Positions 1 through 8,898 of a stretch of DNA of 64,000 bases are shown in pieces. Origin of the DNA: Demequina globuliformis (GTDB lineage Bacteria > Actinomycetota > Actinomycetes > Actinomycetales > Demequinaceae); assembly GCF_000975155.1 (NCBI RefSeq), contig NZ_BBRG01000002.1, positions 62,001 through 126,000 of the forward strand, in the 5' to 3' direction. Below the pieces are notes generated by a model, which was not told the DNA's origin, did no database searches, and worked only from the letters and a program-made list of their open reading frames with translations. A program made the position numbers and the translations under genes. Numbering within the stretch: position 1 is the stretch's first letter; each line of letters starts with the position of its first letter.

Positions 1-1680
1 GCTGCGTTGGCTGCCTCCGGACGTGCCGCGGTGCCGTTCCTGACGCAGCGCGTCACGGACGACGGCCTCCTCGCCGACTCGGGCGTCAACGTCGAGCTCG
101 TCGTGCAGTATTCGATTGCGGGCGCTGTGGTGCTGATCGCCACGGCGCTGCTGGCATGGCGCGTGCGCGTGCGCATGGTGTCAGCGTCGGAGAAGGGTCT
201 CGCGACGCTGCGCATCCGCGCCTTCGACAAGGTCCACGAGCTGTCGGTGCTGACCCAGAACGAAGAACAGCGCGGCCGCTATGTCTCTCGCGTGACAGGC
301 GACGTCGAGACCATGCGCGACCTGATGCAGTGGACGGGCGCGGCGATGATCATCGCCGCGCTCGAGTCTGCCGTCGTGTACGCCGTGATGGTGGCCTATT
401 CGTGGCAGCTATCGCTCATCGTCCTGGTGGCGTTCTTGCCCATGGTGGGGTCGCTCCTGTGGATCCAGCCGCGCGTGCAGGAGGCTTTCCGCCACGTGCG
501 CGAGCAAATGGCTGACCTCTTGGGCCGTACTTCTGAGCAGATTGTCGGAGTGTCGACCATCCGCGCGTACGGCGTTCAGCAGCGCATGCGCGACGAGCTC
601 AATCAGGAAAACGACGACATTCTCAAGGCCGAGCGCCGCGCGTCCTTGCTCGCCTCCGTGAACTTCTCCTCGACCGTCGTAGGTCAGTCGCTCGCGACAG
701 GTCTCGCCCTCGTCGGCGGCACCATCATGGCGGTCAACGGCACCATGACTGTCGGCACCGTGGTGGCGATGGCCTTCCTGGTGTACCAGTTCTCCGGCCC
801 CCTGATGTGGATCATCGAAATGCTCGCGGAGATGCAGCGTGCCATCGTCGGCTGGCGCCGCGTGCTCGAACTGGTCGACCAGGAAGTCACCGTCGACGAT
901 CCGGGCGAGTCCGGCACTCCCATCCCACATGGTCGCGGTGACCTGGACATCGACGGGGTCCGGTTGACGTACCCAGGCGGTCCCGAGGTCTTGAAGGGAA
1001 TCGACCTGGACGTACCGGCGGGTAAGCGCATTGCGCTCGTCGGCACCACTGGTTCCGGCAAAACGTCGCTTGCCCGACTGATGTCGCGGTTCTTTGACCC
1101 GACCGAGGGCACCGTAAGGGTCGGTGGCGTCGACCTTAAGTCCGTGCCACATGACTCGCTGCGCCGCTCGATCGCCGTGGTGCCGCAGGAGGGCTTCCTC
1201 TTCGACGGTTCGATCCTGACGAACCTGGCGTATGCCTTGCCTGACGCCAGCCGCGAGGACCTTGAACACCGCTCGTTGGCTGCGTTTGAGTCGCTGGGCC
1301 TCGAAGGGTGGATCGGCACCCTTGGCCAGGGCCTGGACACGCCGGTGGGGCCGCGCGGAGAACTGCTCAGCGCAGGTGAACGTCAGCTGGTATCGATTGC
1401 GCGCGCGTATCTTCGCGATCCCGACCTGTTGATCCTGGATGAGGCCACGAGTGCGGTTGACCCCGCGACCGAGGTGCGCATCTCGCGCGCGCTGGAAGGC
1501 TTGATGCAGGGCCGCACCGCAGTGGTCATCGCCCACCGCTTGTCCACCGCGGAGCGTGCGGACATCGTGGCGGTGATGGAGCACGGCGAGCTCATCGAGG
1601 TAGGCCCGCACCGCGACCTCGTGAAGGCCGGCGGCGTGTACTCGTCGCTGCACGCGGCCTGGGTGTCTCAGACCCGCTAG
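1..1680 (+). CDS. ABC transporter permease/ATP-binding protein, 5' end cut off
   Basis: This is an exporter-type half-transporter: a multi-span membrane domain fused to a nucleotide-binding domain, acting in the cytoplasmic membrane. The frame is open from the first base, so the true start lies upstream and at least the first membrane helix is missing; the TTG at 7 is not convincing as a start. About 557 residues are visible. Hydrophobic spans fill roughly residues 30-290. The ATPase domain shows a Walker A (GTTGSGKTS, about residue 345), Q-loop (VPQEG), signature (LSAGERQ, about 453), Walker B with catalytic Glu (LLILDEAT) and H-loop (IAHRLST). The substrate cannot be told; relatives export drugs, lipids or peptides and usually work as heterodimers, so a partner gene just upstream is likely. 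A 93-base gap separates it from hisI. Confidence 0.9.
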   Translation, partial: AALAASGRAAVPFLTQRVTDDGLLADSGVNVELVVQYSIAGAVVLIATALLAWRVRVRMVSASEKGLATLRIRAFDKVHELSVLTQNEEQRGRYVSRVTGDVETMRDLMQWTGAAMIIAALESAVVYAVMVAYSWQLSLIVLVAFLPMVGSLLWIQPRVQEAFRHVREQMADLLGRTSEQIVGVSTIRAYGVQQRMRDELNQENDDILKAERRASLLASVNFSSTVVGQSLATGLALVGGTIMAVNGTMTVGTVVAMAFLVYQFSGPLMWIIEMLAEMQRAIVGWRRVLELVDQEVTVDDPGESGTPIPHGRGDLDIDGVRLTYPGGPEVLKGIDLDVPAGKRIALVGTTGSGKTSLARLMSRFFDPTEGTVRVGGVDLKSVPHDSLRRSIAVVPQEGFLFDGSILTNLAYALPDASREDLEHRSLAAFESLGLEGWIGTLGQGLDTPVGPRGELLSAGERQLVSIARAYLRDPDLLILDEATSAVDPATEVRISRALEGLMQGRTAVVIAHRLSTAERADIVAVMEHGELIEVGPHRDLVKAGGVYSSLHAAWVSQTR

Positions 1681-1773
1681 GCAACCGAACGCACCTGCCT
1701 CGGTCCGCGCCTGAGACGGCGCGGAGCGGGGCGGTGCGCTGGCTGTCCGGCGGACCGTGGAAAGATAGGCGCC

Positions 1774-2133
1774 ATGCCTGTGGACCCGAGCATCAGCGAC
1801 CGCCTCAAGCGCACCGAGGACGGCCTTGTGTGCGCAGTTGTGCAAGAGCGTGACACCCGCGACGTATTGATGGTCGCGTGGATGAACGACGAGGCGCTCC
1901 ATCTCACCCTCACGACCGGCCGCGCTGTGTATTGGAGCCGCTCGCGTCAGGAACTGTGGCGCAAGGGCGACACGTCGGGCAACGTGCAACACGTGCACGC
2001 GGTCGCCATCGACTGTGACGGCGACGCGCTCCTGCTCACCGTGTCGCAGACCGGACCGGCGTGCCACACCGGAACCACGAGCTGCTTTGAGGCCGGCGGC
2101 GATCTGCCTGTCACCGGGGGAGGGGACGCGTGA
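1774..2133 (+). CDS. hisI: Phosphoribosyl-AMP cyclohydrolase
   Basis: Opens the purine ring of phosphoribosyl-AMP in the third step of histidine synthesis (cytoplasm, Zn and Mg dependent). The 119-residue product is the stand-alone enzyme without a HisE domain. The core motif runs from WMNDEAL through [11 protein letters not shown] and WRKGDTSGN. The acidic metal site is DCDGDALL, and the Zn-ligand cysteines lie there and in [12 protein letters not shown]. The last base of the coding frame overlaps the start of trpE (GTGA), so the two are translationally coupled: a histidine gene leading a tryptophan operon, which is common in actinobacteria. There is no clear Shine-Dalgarno before the ATG; an AAGATA box lies 6 bases upstream, consistent with a leaderless message. 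Confidence 0.95.
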   Translation: MPVDPSISDRLKRTEDGLVCAVVQERDTRDVLMVAWMNDEALHLTLTTGRAVYWSRSRQELWRKGDTSGNVQHVHAVAIDCDGDALLLTVSQTGPACHTGTTSCFEAGGDLPVTGGGDA

Positions 2134-3680
2134 GCGGCACGCCGGGCGCGTTGGCATGGGGACAGACGTGGCCGTCGCTGGAGACCTTCGTTGACCTCGG
2201 ACGCTCGCGACGTGTGGTGCCGGTGGTGCGTCGTGTCCTGGCGGATGGGCTGACACCTATCGCCGTGTACCGCGCGCTGGCACAGGAGCGCCCAGGGACC
2301 TTCATTCTCGAGTCTGCCGAGCCGGACGGCACGCGAGGGCGGTTTTCCTTCGTTGGCGTTCATTCGCGCGCCACGTTGTCGGTGCGCGGTGACGACGCGA
2401 CCTGGTCGGGGGACGTGCCCGTTGGTCTTGCCGATGGCGCCCCGCTCGACGCGATCCGTGACGTTCTACGTGAACTGCATTCCGAGCCTATCCCGGGCCT
2501 GCCGCCCCTCACTGGCGGCATGGTCGGCGTGCTCGGGTGGGACATCATCCGTCAGTGGGAGCCGACGCTGCCGGCGAAGGCACCACGCGAGATTGACGTG
2601 CCGGATGTGATGTTGTTGCTGGCGACCGACATTGCCGCAATCGATCACCAGGATGGTTCCGTGTGGCTCATGGCCAACGCCATCAATGCTGACGCGCAGG
2701 CGACGGGTATTGAGGCCGCCCACGCCGATGCTCTGGAGCGCTTGGACCGGATGGAGCGGGCGCTTACGCAGGCGCAACCGGGCGACGTGACGGTGCTGGA
2801 TCCCGACGCCGCCGAACCAGCCGTGCGCCAGCGCAGCGCGCCAGGCGAGTACGAGGCGGCGGTGCGGTTCGCGAAGGAGGCCATCCGCGACGGCGAGGTC
2901 TTCCAGATGGTGCCGTCGCAGCGCTTTGACGTCGACTGCACCGCCAGCCCCCTGGACGTCTACCGCGTTCTGCGCACCCTGAATCCGTCCCCCTACATGT
3001 ATTACTTCCAGCTGCATGATGACGAGGGCCGCGACTTTGCGGTCGTGGGCGCCAGCCCAGAGTCGCTGGCTGCGGTGAAGGACGGGCGTGTCTCGACGTA
3101 CCCCATCGCGGGGTCACGGCCACGCGGCGCGACCCTGGTGGAGGACCGGCGTCTCGAGGAGGAGCTGCTCGCCGACCCCAAGGAGATCGCAGAGCACGTC
3201 ATGCTCGTCGACTTGGCCCGCAATGACCTGGTGAAGGTGTGCGCTCCCACGTCCGTTGAGGTGCTCGAGTTCATGAAGGTCAACCGCTACAGCCACATCA
3301 TGCACATCTGCTCGACAGTGGTGGGAGAGCTCGAGTCTCAGTACGGGCCCGTCGATGTGTTGTCAGCCACCTTCCCAGCCGGCACGCTGTCGGGAGCACC
3401 CAAAGCCCGTGCAATCGCCTTGATAGACGAGATCGAACCCACGCGCCGCGCCTACTACGGTGGCGCCGTCGGCTACTTCGACTTCGCAGGGAACATGGAT
3501 ATGGCCATCACCATTCGCACTGCGTTGATCGAGGATGGGGTGGCGCACGTGCAGGCCGGCGCCGGGGTCGTGGCCGACTCGGTGCCCGCGACCGAGGATC
3601 AAGAAACCAAGGACAAAGCCGCGGCGATGGTGCGCGCCATCCGCACGGCGTCCCGTATGAAGTCAGTGGCGTCTGGCTAG
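2130..3680 (+). CDS. trpE: Anthranilate synthase component I
   Basis: Makes anthranilate from chorismate, the first committed step of tryptophan synthesis. It normally works with a glutamine amidotransferase subunit (TrpG) that is not in this window. The 516-residue length is typical. The N-terminal domain carries the tryptophan-sensing LLES-like element as FILES (about residue 58), so feedback inhibition is expected. The C-terminal chorismate-binding domain shows [11 protein letters not shown] (about 256), [10 protein letters not shown] (about 362) and [14 protein letters not shown] (about 415). The GTG start overlaps the hisI stop and follows a strong GGGGGAGGGG Shine-Dalgarno. It is followed by three small genes before trpC. 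A trpD gene is also absent here, so the pathway is split over at least two loci. Confidence 0.96.
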   Translation: MSGTPGALAWGQTWPSLETFVDLGRSRRVVPVVRRVLADGLTPIAVYRALAQERPGTFILESAEPDGTRGRFSFVGVHSRATLSVRGDDATWSGDVPVGLADGAPLDAIRDVLRELHSEPIPGLPPLTGGMVGVLGWDIIRQWEPTLPAKAPREIDVPDVMLLLATDIAAIDHQDGSVWLMANAINADAQATGIEAAHADALERLDRMERALTQAQPGDVTVLDPDAAEPAVRQRSAPGEYEAAVRFAKEAIRDGEVFQMVPSQRFDVDCTASPLDVYRVLRTLNPSPYMYYFQLHDDEGRDFAVVGASPESLAAVKDGRVSTYPIAGSRPRGATLVEDRRLEEELLADPKEIAEHVMLVDLARNDLVKVCAPTSVEVLEFMKVNRYSHIMHICSTVVGELESQYGPVDVLSATFPAGTLSGAPKARAIALIDEIEPTRRAYYGGAVGYFDFAGNMDMAITIRTALIEDGVAHVQAGAGVVADSVPATEDQETKDKAAAMVRAIRTASRMKSVASG

Positions 3681-3712
3681 ACTTGCCACGCCCAAACAAG
3701 CAAGGAGCATAA

Positions 3713-3949
3713 ATGTCCAGCATCGAGATCGCCCCGGAGGATCTCCCTGAGGTGGCACCGGTCAACCATGGTCGGACTACTGCGGCATGGGTCACCAACA
3801 TCGGCCTCGTCATCGGAGCCTTGATCGCCGCCTTCGGCTTTGTCTTCCCCGTGTGGCCCCTCGTGTGGGTTGGCGCGGGTGTGTGCGCCGTGGCGCTGAT
3901 CGTCGGCGGAGTTCTCCGTGCGCTGGGGCACGGTCAGCCACTAGCCTGA
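3713..3949 (+). CDS. HGxxPAAW-family small membrane protein
   Basis: A 78-residue protein of unknown function with a conserved N-terminal signature, seen here as NHGRTTAAW, followed by two closely spaced hydrophobic segments (about residues 28-45 and 50-70). The usual Pro of the family motif is replaced by Thr. Proteins of this family typically sit between trpE and trpC in actinobacteria, which is exactly the context here; no biochemical role is established. The ATG follows a reasonable AAGGAG Shine-Dalgarno 33 bases after trpE, so it is probably in the same operon. It is likely a small integral membrane protein; any link to tryptophan metabolism is only positional. Confidence 0.85.
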   Translation: MSSIEIAPEDLPEVAPVNHGRTTAAWVTNIGLVIGALIAAFGFVFPVWPLVWVGAGVCAVALIVGGVLRALGHGQPLA

Positions 3950-3989
3950 CCTCACGTAGGGCTTTACCTTCCATCAAAGGAGATTCGCT

Positions 3990-4382
3990 ATGTCAGACCT
4001 TCCCCCTCCACCGCAGCCGCCGCAGCAGCCGCCAGCCGGTGGCCAGCCTCCCTACGGCGGCCAGCCTCCCTACGGCGCAACCCCGCCTCCTCCCGGAGGG
4101 TTCGGCGGCAATAGTGAAGAGAAGAACAGCCTGGGTACCTGGGCGCTCGTGCTCGGCATCTTGGGCATCGTGTGCTGCGGTATCTTCACGGCTATTCCTG
4201 CGCTGATTGTCGGTAAGAAGTCGCAGGAAGCGGAGGCCCAGGGCCTCGCCACGAACGGCCAGCTCGGAAAGATCGGTGTGATCCTTGGTTGGATCGGCAT
4301 CGCACTGTTCGTGATCGGCCTCATCATCAACGTCATCCTCTTCGCGTCCGGTGCCGCGGTCTGGAACTTCGAGACCTACTAA
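3990..4382 (+). CDS. DUF4190-type proline-rich membrane protein
   Basis: A 130-residue protein with a cytoplasm-facing low-complexity head (about residues 1-38, rich in Pro, Gly, Gln and Tyr, with a repeated GGQPPYG unit), then two membrane spans (about 48-70 and 90-120) separated by a short loop containing GKKSQEAEAQGLATNGQLGKIG. This layout is typical of DUF4190 proteins, which are common in actinobacteria and of unknown function. A good AAAGGAG Shine-Dalgarno precedes the ATG. It lies between the HGxxPAAW gene and a DUF2752 gene, all inside the trp cluster. The head contains a perfect 18-base tandem duplication, so its length may vary between strains. Confidence 0.85.
   Translation: MSDLPPPPQPPQQPPAGGQPPYGGQPPYGATPPPPGGFGGNSEEKNSLGTWALVLGILGIVCCGIFTAIPALIVGKKSQEAEAQGLATNGQLGKIGVILGWIGIALFVIGLIINVILFASGAAVWNFETY
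4041..4076 (+). repeat. Two perfect 18-bp tandem copies inside the DUF4190 gene
   Basis: Positions 4041-4058 and 4059-4076 are identical 18-base units (GGCCAGCCTCCCTACGGC), encoding a duplicated GQPPYG segment in the proline-rich head. The repeat is in frame, so copy-number change would lengthen or shorten the head by six residues without a frameshift. Confidence 0.9.
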
Positions 4383-4388
4383 GCAATC

Positions 4389-4829
4389 GTGACAACAACG
4401 GCCGATGCTGCGGCCGGGAAGGCTCCCGCCTCCCCGGTGAGGCGCCTGTGGGCGCCCGCCGCGGCATCGGCCGTTGTGCTGTCTGCCACGCTGTACACGG
4501 GACTGGGTGACCCGTACAGCGAAGGCCATTTCCCTGGTTGCATGTGGCTTGCCCTGTCGGGATTCTGGTGCCCGGGTTGCGGCGGCCTGCGCGCCACACA
4601 CGAGCTCGTCCACGGCGATGTTGCCGCCGCGCTCGCCCTGAACCCTGTGGTCGTGCTCGTGATCCTGCCTCTGGGCGTGGTCGCTCTCGCCCTGTGGTGG
4701 CGTAGCGCCTGGACAGGCCGTCCCTTCCCACGCATTCCTATGTGGCTCGCTATCGGGCTACCTCTTGGCCTCGCGGTGTTCTGGGTCGCACGCAACATCC
4801 CCGTGCTTGAGCCCTTGCTCGCCCCGTAG
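4389..4829 (+). CDS. DUF2752 membrane protein
   Basis: A 146-residue protein with about three membrane segments (near residues 18-35, 75-100 and 112-135). It carries the DUF2752 hallmark [13 protein letters not shown] at about residues 58-70, preceded by a further cysteine in [11 protein letters not shown]. The function of this family is unknown; the cysteine motif could bind metal or be redox active, which is inference. The GTG start lies only 6 bases after the preceding stop, so it is probably co-translated with the DUF4190 gene. Paired DUF4190 and DUF2752 genes between trpE and trpC suggest a small conserved membrane unit riding in the trp operon. Confidence 0.85.
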   Translation: MTTTADAAAGKAPASPVRRLWAPAAASAVVLSATLYTGLGDPYSEGHFPGCMWLALSGFWCPGCGGLRATHELVHGDVAAALALNPVVVLVILPLGVVALALWWRSAWTGRPFPRIPMWLAIGLPLGLAVFWVARNIPVLEPLLAP

Positions 4830-4888
4830 CGGCGGTTAGGACAACCCTGTCACGGCGCTACCATGGTGGCCATGGGAGAGGCGGTCGC

Positions 4889-5698
4889 ATGAGTGTCCTG
4901 GAAAGCATCATCGCTGGAGTACGCGAGGACCTTGCCGTGCGCGAGGCCGCTACTCCCATGGATCAGCTGAAGGAGCGCGCGTCGCGCCTGCCTGGCGCTA
5001 TTGACGCGCGCCAGATGCTGGCACGTGACGAGGTCGCCGTGATCGCCGAGGTCAAGCGGTCGAGCCCCTCGAAGGGCGACCTCGCAGACATCACCGACCC
5101 AGCCCTGCTAGCGACGGAGTACGAGGCCGGTGGCGCCTCCGTCATCTCCGTCCTCACCGAGCAGCGTCGTTTTGGCGGTTCGCTCGAGGACCTCGACGCC
5201 GTGCGGTCAAAGGTCGAGATCCCGATCCTGCGCAAGGACTTCATCGTCACGCCCTACCAGGTGTGGGAGGCGCGTGCCCACGGCGCCGACGTCGTGTTGC
5301 TCATTGTCGCTGCGCTCGACCAGATGGCCCTTGAGGGTCTCATCGAGCGCGTGCACTCCCTAGGGATGTGCGCGCTGGTCGAGGTGCACGACGAGGAAGA
5401 GGTCAAGCGCGCGGCGGACGCCGGTGCGCGAGTGATCGGCGTCAATGCGCGCAACCTGAAAACGCTCGAGGTTGATCGTCACACCTTCCAACGCGTCGCG
5501 CCGATCATCCCTGACGGGATTGTGCGCGTAGCCGAGTCCGGCATCCGCGACAGCCACGACGTGGTCGAGTACGCCCGCATGGGCGCAGACGCGGTGTTGG
5601 TGGGCGAGGCTCTCGTCAAGCACAAGGACCCGCGCCACGCGGTCGCGGAGATGGTCGCGGCGGGAGCGCACCCCGCCCTGCGGGCGGTGCGCCCGTGA
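4889..5698 (+). CDS. trpC: Indole-3-glycerol phosphate synthase
   Basis: Closes the indole ring: converts carboxyphenylamino-deoxyribulose phosphate to indole-3-glycerol phosphate with loss of CO2 and water. The 269 residues are a single TIM barrel, not fused to TrpF. Diagnostic elements are [11 protein letters not shown] (about residues 50-60, catalytic Lys), LRKDFIV (about 113), EVHDEEE (catalytic Glu, about 168), [10 protein letters not shown] (about 187) and VAESGI (about 213). The ATG is preceded by GGGAGAGGCGG. A weak TACCAT box at 4859 may give this gene its own promoter in addition to read-through from trpE. The stop overlaps the trpB start (GTGA). Confidence 0.97.
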   Translation: MSVLESIIAGVREDLAVREAATPMDQLKERASRLPGAIDARQMLARDEVAVIAEVKRSSPSKGDLADITDPALLATEYEAGGASVISVLTEQRRFGGSLEDLDAVRSKVEIPILRKDFIVTPYQVWEARAHGADVVLLIVAALDQMALEGLIERVHSLGMCALVEVHDEEEVKRAADAGARVIGVNARNLKTLEVDRHTFQRVAPIIPDGIVRVAESGIRDSHDVVEYARMGADAVLVGEALVKHKDPRHAVAEMVAAGAHPALRAVRP

Positions 5699-6903
5699 CG
5701 GGCTCGCTGCAGCAAGCCCCCGGTCCCTTCTTCGGAGAATTTGGCGGACGGTTCGTCCCCGAGGCGCTCATGGCGGCGCTCGATGAGCTCACGGACGCGT
5801 ACGAGAAGGCCCGGATCGATCCGGTCTATACCGATGAACTGACCCGACTGGCGCTCGAGTACACGGGCCGCCCGTCCATCGTCACGGAGGTGCCGCGCTT
5901 TGCGCGTCATGCGGGCGGGGCACGGGTGTGGCTCAAACGCGAAGATCTCAACCACTCGGGCTCCCACAAGATCAACAACGTCCTGGGTCAGGCGCTTCTG
6001 ACCAAGCGCCTGGGTAAGCAGCGTGTGATCGCTGAGACCGGTGCCGGACAACACGGCGTTGCCACGGCCACGGCGGCTGCGCTCATGGATCTCGAATGCG
6101 TGATCTACATGGGCGAGGAAGACACCGAACGCCAGGCGCTCAATGTGGCGCGCATGCGCTTGCTTGGGGCCGAGGTCATCCCGGTGGCTACCGGCACCCG
6201 CACGCTCCGTGACGCCATCAACGAGGCGTTCCGCGACTGGGTCGCGAATGTCGACACCACCAACTACGTGTTTGGCACAGCGGCGGGACCCCACCCGTTC
6301 CCCGCCATGGTGCGTGACTTCCAGCGAGTCATCTCGGTTGAGGCTCGCGAGCAGATGCTCGAGCGTGGCGGTCTTCCGGACGCGGTCTTAGCGTGTGTGG
6401 GGGGCGGGTCCAACGCGATCGGGTCATTCGATGCTTTCTTGGACGACGACTCCGTCCGGCTCATCGGTTGCGAGGCCGCCGGCGACGGCGTCGATACCGG
6501 ACGTCACGCAGCGACACTCACCGGTGGCCGGCCCGGCATTCTTCACGGCTCCCGCTCTTACATCCTTCAGGACGAGGAAGGGCAAACCCAGCCCTCGCAC
6601 TCCATCTCCGCGGGGCTTGACTACCCGGGCGTCGGTCCCGAGCACACCTGGCTCCATTCGATCGGCCGCGCAGAGTATTGGCCCGTGACTGACGCAGAAG
6701 CGATGGACGCGTTCCGGCTGTTGTGCAGGACCGAGGGCATCTTGCCTGCGATTGAGTCCTCGCACGCGCTGGCTGGAGCCATCACGCTCGGCAAGGAACT
6801 GGGCCCGGATGCGACGCTGCTCGTGACGTTGTCTGGCCGCGGCGACAAGGACGTCCAGCAGGCGGCCGAGTGGTTCGACATGCTTCCGGGAGGTGACGCG
6901 TGA
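5695..6903 (+). CDS. trpB: Tryptophan synthase beta chain
   Basis: PLP enzyme that condenses indole with serine to make tryptophan, working in an alpha2-beta2 complex with TrpA. The 402-residue product is the standard TrpB1 type. It shows [14 protein letters not shown] at the N-terminus, the PLP-binding lysine in [10 protein letters not shown] (about residue 93), the catalytic Glu region ETGAGQHG, the phosphate-binding GGGSNAIG (about 238) and the C-terminal LSGRGDKD motif. The GTG start overlaps the trpC stop by four bases and the TGA overlaps the trpA start (GTGA), so trpC, trpB and trpA should be made in equal amounts. Confidence 0.98.
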   Translation: MTGSLQQAPGPFFGEFGGRFVPEALMAALDELTDAYEKARIDPVYTDELTRLALEYTGRPSIVTEVPRFARHAGGARVWLKREDLNHSGSHKINNVLGQALLTKRLGKQRVIAETGAGQHGVATATAAALMDLECVIYMGEEDTERQALNVARMRLLGAEVIPVATGTRTLRDAINEAFRDWVANVDTTNYVFGTAAGPHPFPAMVRDFQRVISVEAREQMLERGGLPDAVLACVGGGSNAIGSFDAFLDDDSVRLIGCEAAGDGVDTGRHAATLTGGRPGILHGSRSYILQDEEGQTQPSHSISAGLDYPGVGPEHTWLHSIGRAEYWPVTDAEAMDAFRLLCRTEGILPAIESSHALAGAITLGKELGPDATLLVTLSGRGDKDVQQAAEWFDMLPGGDA

Positions 6904-7688
6904 GCGCGCTCGAAGACCGGATCGACGAGATTCGTGCGCAGGGCCGCGCAGCACTCATCGGATACCTGCCCGTGGGATACCCGGACGTGGACACCTCGAT
7001 TGCGGCCGTCGTCGCGATGGTGGAAGCGGGCGTTGACATCGTCGAGGTCGGTCCGCCGTACTCGGACCCCATGATGGACGGCCCCGTGATTCAGCACGCG
7101 GCAGCGACGGCTCTCGAACGCGGCGTGCGCGTCGACGACACGTTCCGGGCCGTGAGGGCCGCGGCCGACGCCGGCGCGCAGGCGCTCGTCATGTCGTACT
7201 GCAACCTCATGCTCAGCCGTGGCTATGACCGCTTCGCCGCAGATCTACGCGCGGCCGGGGGAGTCGGCGTGATCACGCCAGACCTGACGCCTGACACCGG
7301 ACAGGAGTGGATTGACGCCGCACGCGCGCACGAGGTCGACACGATCTTCCTGGCAGCGCCATCGACCACCCGGGAACGCATGCACCTCACGGTCGGGGCC
7401 TCGCGCGGTTTTGTCTATGCCACGTCGCTCATGGGTGTGACGGGGGAGCGCGCCTCTGTCGGCGACGCTGCCGCGCAGGTCGTCGCGGCTGCACGAGACG
7501 CCGGAGCGGCACGCGTGTGCGTGGGTCTGGGCGTCTCCACCGGCGCGCAGGCGGCGCAAGTCGCGACATATGCTGACGGCGTCATCGTGGGCTCCGCATT
7601 CGTGAAAGCTCTGGGCGACGGGGGAGACCTCGCGGCCTTGAAGGCCAAGGTGGCCGAACTCGCCGCCGGTGTGCGAGGTGACGCGTGA
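6900..7688 (+). CDS. trpA: Tryptophan synthase alpha chain
   Basis: Cleaves indole-3-glycerol phosphate to indole and glyceraldehyde 3-phosphate; indole is channelled to TrpB. The 262-residue TIM barrel carries both catalytic acids in [15 protein letters not shown] (the Glu at about residue 47 and the Asp at about 58). The usual LGVPFSDP wording is altered to VGPPYSDP, as often seen in actinobacteria. Further support comes from the YCNLMLSRG and [10 protein letters not shown] elements. It starts with GTG overlapping trpB and stops overlapping the GTG or ATT-adjacent start of lgt, giving a tight trpCBA-lgt run. Confidence 0.97.
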   Translation: MSALEDRIDEIRAQGRAALIGYLPVGYPDVDTSIAAVVAMVEAGVDIVEVGPPYSDPMMDGPVIQHAAATALERGVRVDDTFRAVRAAADAGAQALVMSYCNLMLSRGYDRFAADLRAAGGVGVITPDLTPDTGQEWIDAARAHEVDTIFLAAPSTTRERMHLTVGASRGFVYATSLMGVTGERASVGDAAAQVVAAARDAGAARVCVGLGVSTGAQAAQVATYADGVIVGSAFVKALGDGGDLAALKAKVAELAAGVRGDA

Positions 7689-8779
7689 TTCCCGCATCGA
7701 TCCCAAGCCCGCCACCGGAGTGGTCGAGCTTTAGCCTTGGCCCGCTCACCATCCATACCTACGCGCTGTGCATCCTTGCCGGAATCTTTGTCGCGATTTG
7801 GTTGACCACCAAGCGGTGGGTCGAGCGTGGCGGAGACCCTGACGCCGTCGCGGACATCGTGATCTGGGCGATTCCGTTCGGCATCATCGGTGGGCGTTTG
7901 TACCACGTGATCTCGACGCCCGGCCCGTACTTCGGACCCGACGGCAACCCCTGGGATGCGTTCAAGATTTGGGAGGGCGGTCTCGGCATCTGGGGTGCGG
8001 TCGCCCTGGGAGCGCTCGGCGCTTTCATTGGCGCGCGCCGCGCCAAGGTGCCGTTCACGGCCTTCGCCGACGCCGCTGCACCCGCTGTTTTGTTGGCGCA
8101 GGCGATCGGACGGCTGGGCAACTACTTCAACCAAGAGTTGTTCGGCGGTCCCACGGACCTCCCGTGGGGACTCGAGATTGACCCTGCCTTCAGGCCCGAC
8201 GGCTACGAGCAGTTCGCGACATTCCACCCCACGTTCCTGTACGAGCTTCTGTGGAACGTCGCGGGTGCCTTCCTGATTATCTGGCTCGACCGCAAGTACA
8301 ACTTGCGTGGCGGACGGGTCTTTTGGCTCTACGTCATCGTGTACGTCTCTGGTCGCCTGTGGATTGAGACGGTGCGCATCGACACCGCCGTGCACATCGC
8401 TGGTGTACGTGTGAACGTGTGGGTCTCGATCGCGGTCCTAATCCTCGCCGTCGCGTTCTTCTGGGTGCTGGGACGACGCCAGCGGGGCACTGCCCTCGCC
8501 AGGATTCCACGCGAGCAGCTCGCCCTGTCACTGCCTGGCTCGCGCCGCGGCGGCGCCGTCGTCGACGCCGACAAGGGCGTGCGTGACGAGTCCGCGGCGG
8601 GCGAGGCACCTGACACGGTCGACGACGCAATCGCGCAGGATTTCGAAGACGCGGCGTTGCGTGAGAAACTGGAGACCGCTGACGGCGAGGAGGAATCTTC
8701 TCCATCTCCGTCCTCCGATGCAGACGGCGCCCACCAGGCGGCCGAGACGTCGGACAACGACCGGCGGGAAAACACCTAG
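7685..8779 (+). CDS. lgt: Prolipoprotein diacylglyceryl transferase
   Basis: Membrane enzyme that attaches diacylglycerol to the lipobox cysteine of secreted lipoproteins; LivK in this window would be a client. The 364 residues include about seven membrane spans and the signature RLGNYFNQELFGGPTDLPWG (about residues 143-162), plus the GRLYHV element near residue 75. A hydrophilic, acidic tail of about 85 residues (roughly 280-364, rich in Asp, Glu, Ala and Ser) extends past the last span; such tails are common in actinobacterial Lgt and are not catalytic. The GTG start overlaps the trpA stop. The pairing trpA-lgt is a long-standing actinobacterial arrangement. Confidence 0.96.
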   Translation: MIPASIPSPPPEWSSFSLGPLTIHTYALCILAGIFVAIWLTTKRWVERGGDPDAVADIVIWAIPFGIIGGRLYHVISTPGPYFGPDGNPWDAFKIWEGGLGIWGAVALGALGAFIGARRAKVPFTAFADAAAPAVLLAQAIGRLGNYFNQELFGGPTDLPWGLEIDPAFRPDGYEQFATFHPTFLYELLWNVAGAFLIIWLDRKYNLRGGRVFWLYVIVYVSGRLWIETVRIDTAVHIAGVRVNVWVSIAVLILAVAFFWVLGRRQRGTALARIPREQLALSLPGSRRGGAVVDADKGVRDESAAGEAPDTVDDAIAQDFEDAALREKLETADGEEESSPSPSSDADGAHQAAETSDNDRRENT

Positions 8780-8786
8780 CCGATTC

Positions 8787-8814
8787 TTTACCAAGCCCTG
8801 GTTCGCGGTAGGCT
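8787..8814 (+). promoter_or_regulatory. Candidate promoter for gltBD
   Basis: TTTACC (8787-8792) and TAGGCT (8809-8814) are separated by 16 bases in the 116-base gap before gltB, giving a leader of about 75 bases. The sequence match is reasonable for an actinobacterial housekeeping promoter; it is unproven. Confidence 0.45.
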
Positions 8815-8826
8815 TGGCTCCCGTGT

Positions 8827-8841
8827 GTTCACCGGGTCAAC
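8827..8841. promoter_or_regulatory. Imperfect dyad downstream of the gltB promoter, candidate operator
   Basis: GTTCACCGGGTCAAC has two 7-base arms around a central G that match at 6 of 7 positions (GTTCACC and the complement GTTGACC). It lies just past the predicted transcription start of gltBD, where a nitrogen regulator could bind. The match to the GTnAC-n6-GnAAC style of GlnR sites is loose, so the regulator is not assigned. Confidence 0.3.
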
Positions 8842-8898
8842 GGCGCCCCGCAACCAACGAGTTCCTGGCGTAAGCCTCGGAAAAGCAAGGACGGTGTG

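Noticed and set aside
409-2256. 615-codon open frame antisense to the ABC transporter, hisI and trpE start
   Set aside because: Composition-driven shadow: rich in Arg, His, Ala and Gly, no domain, and covers three recognised genes.
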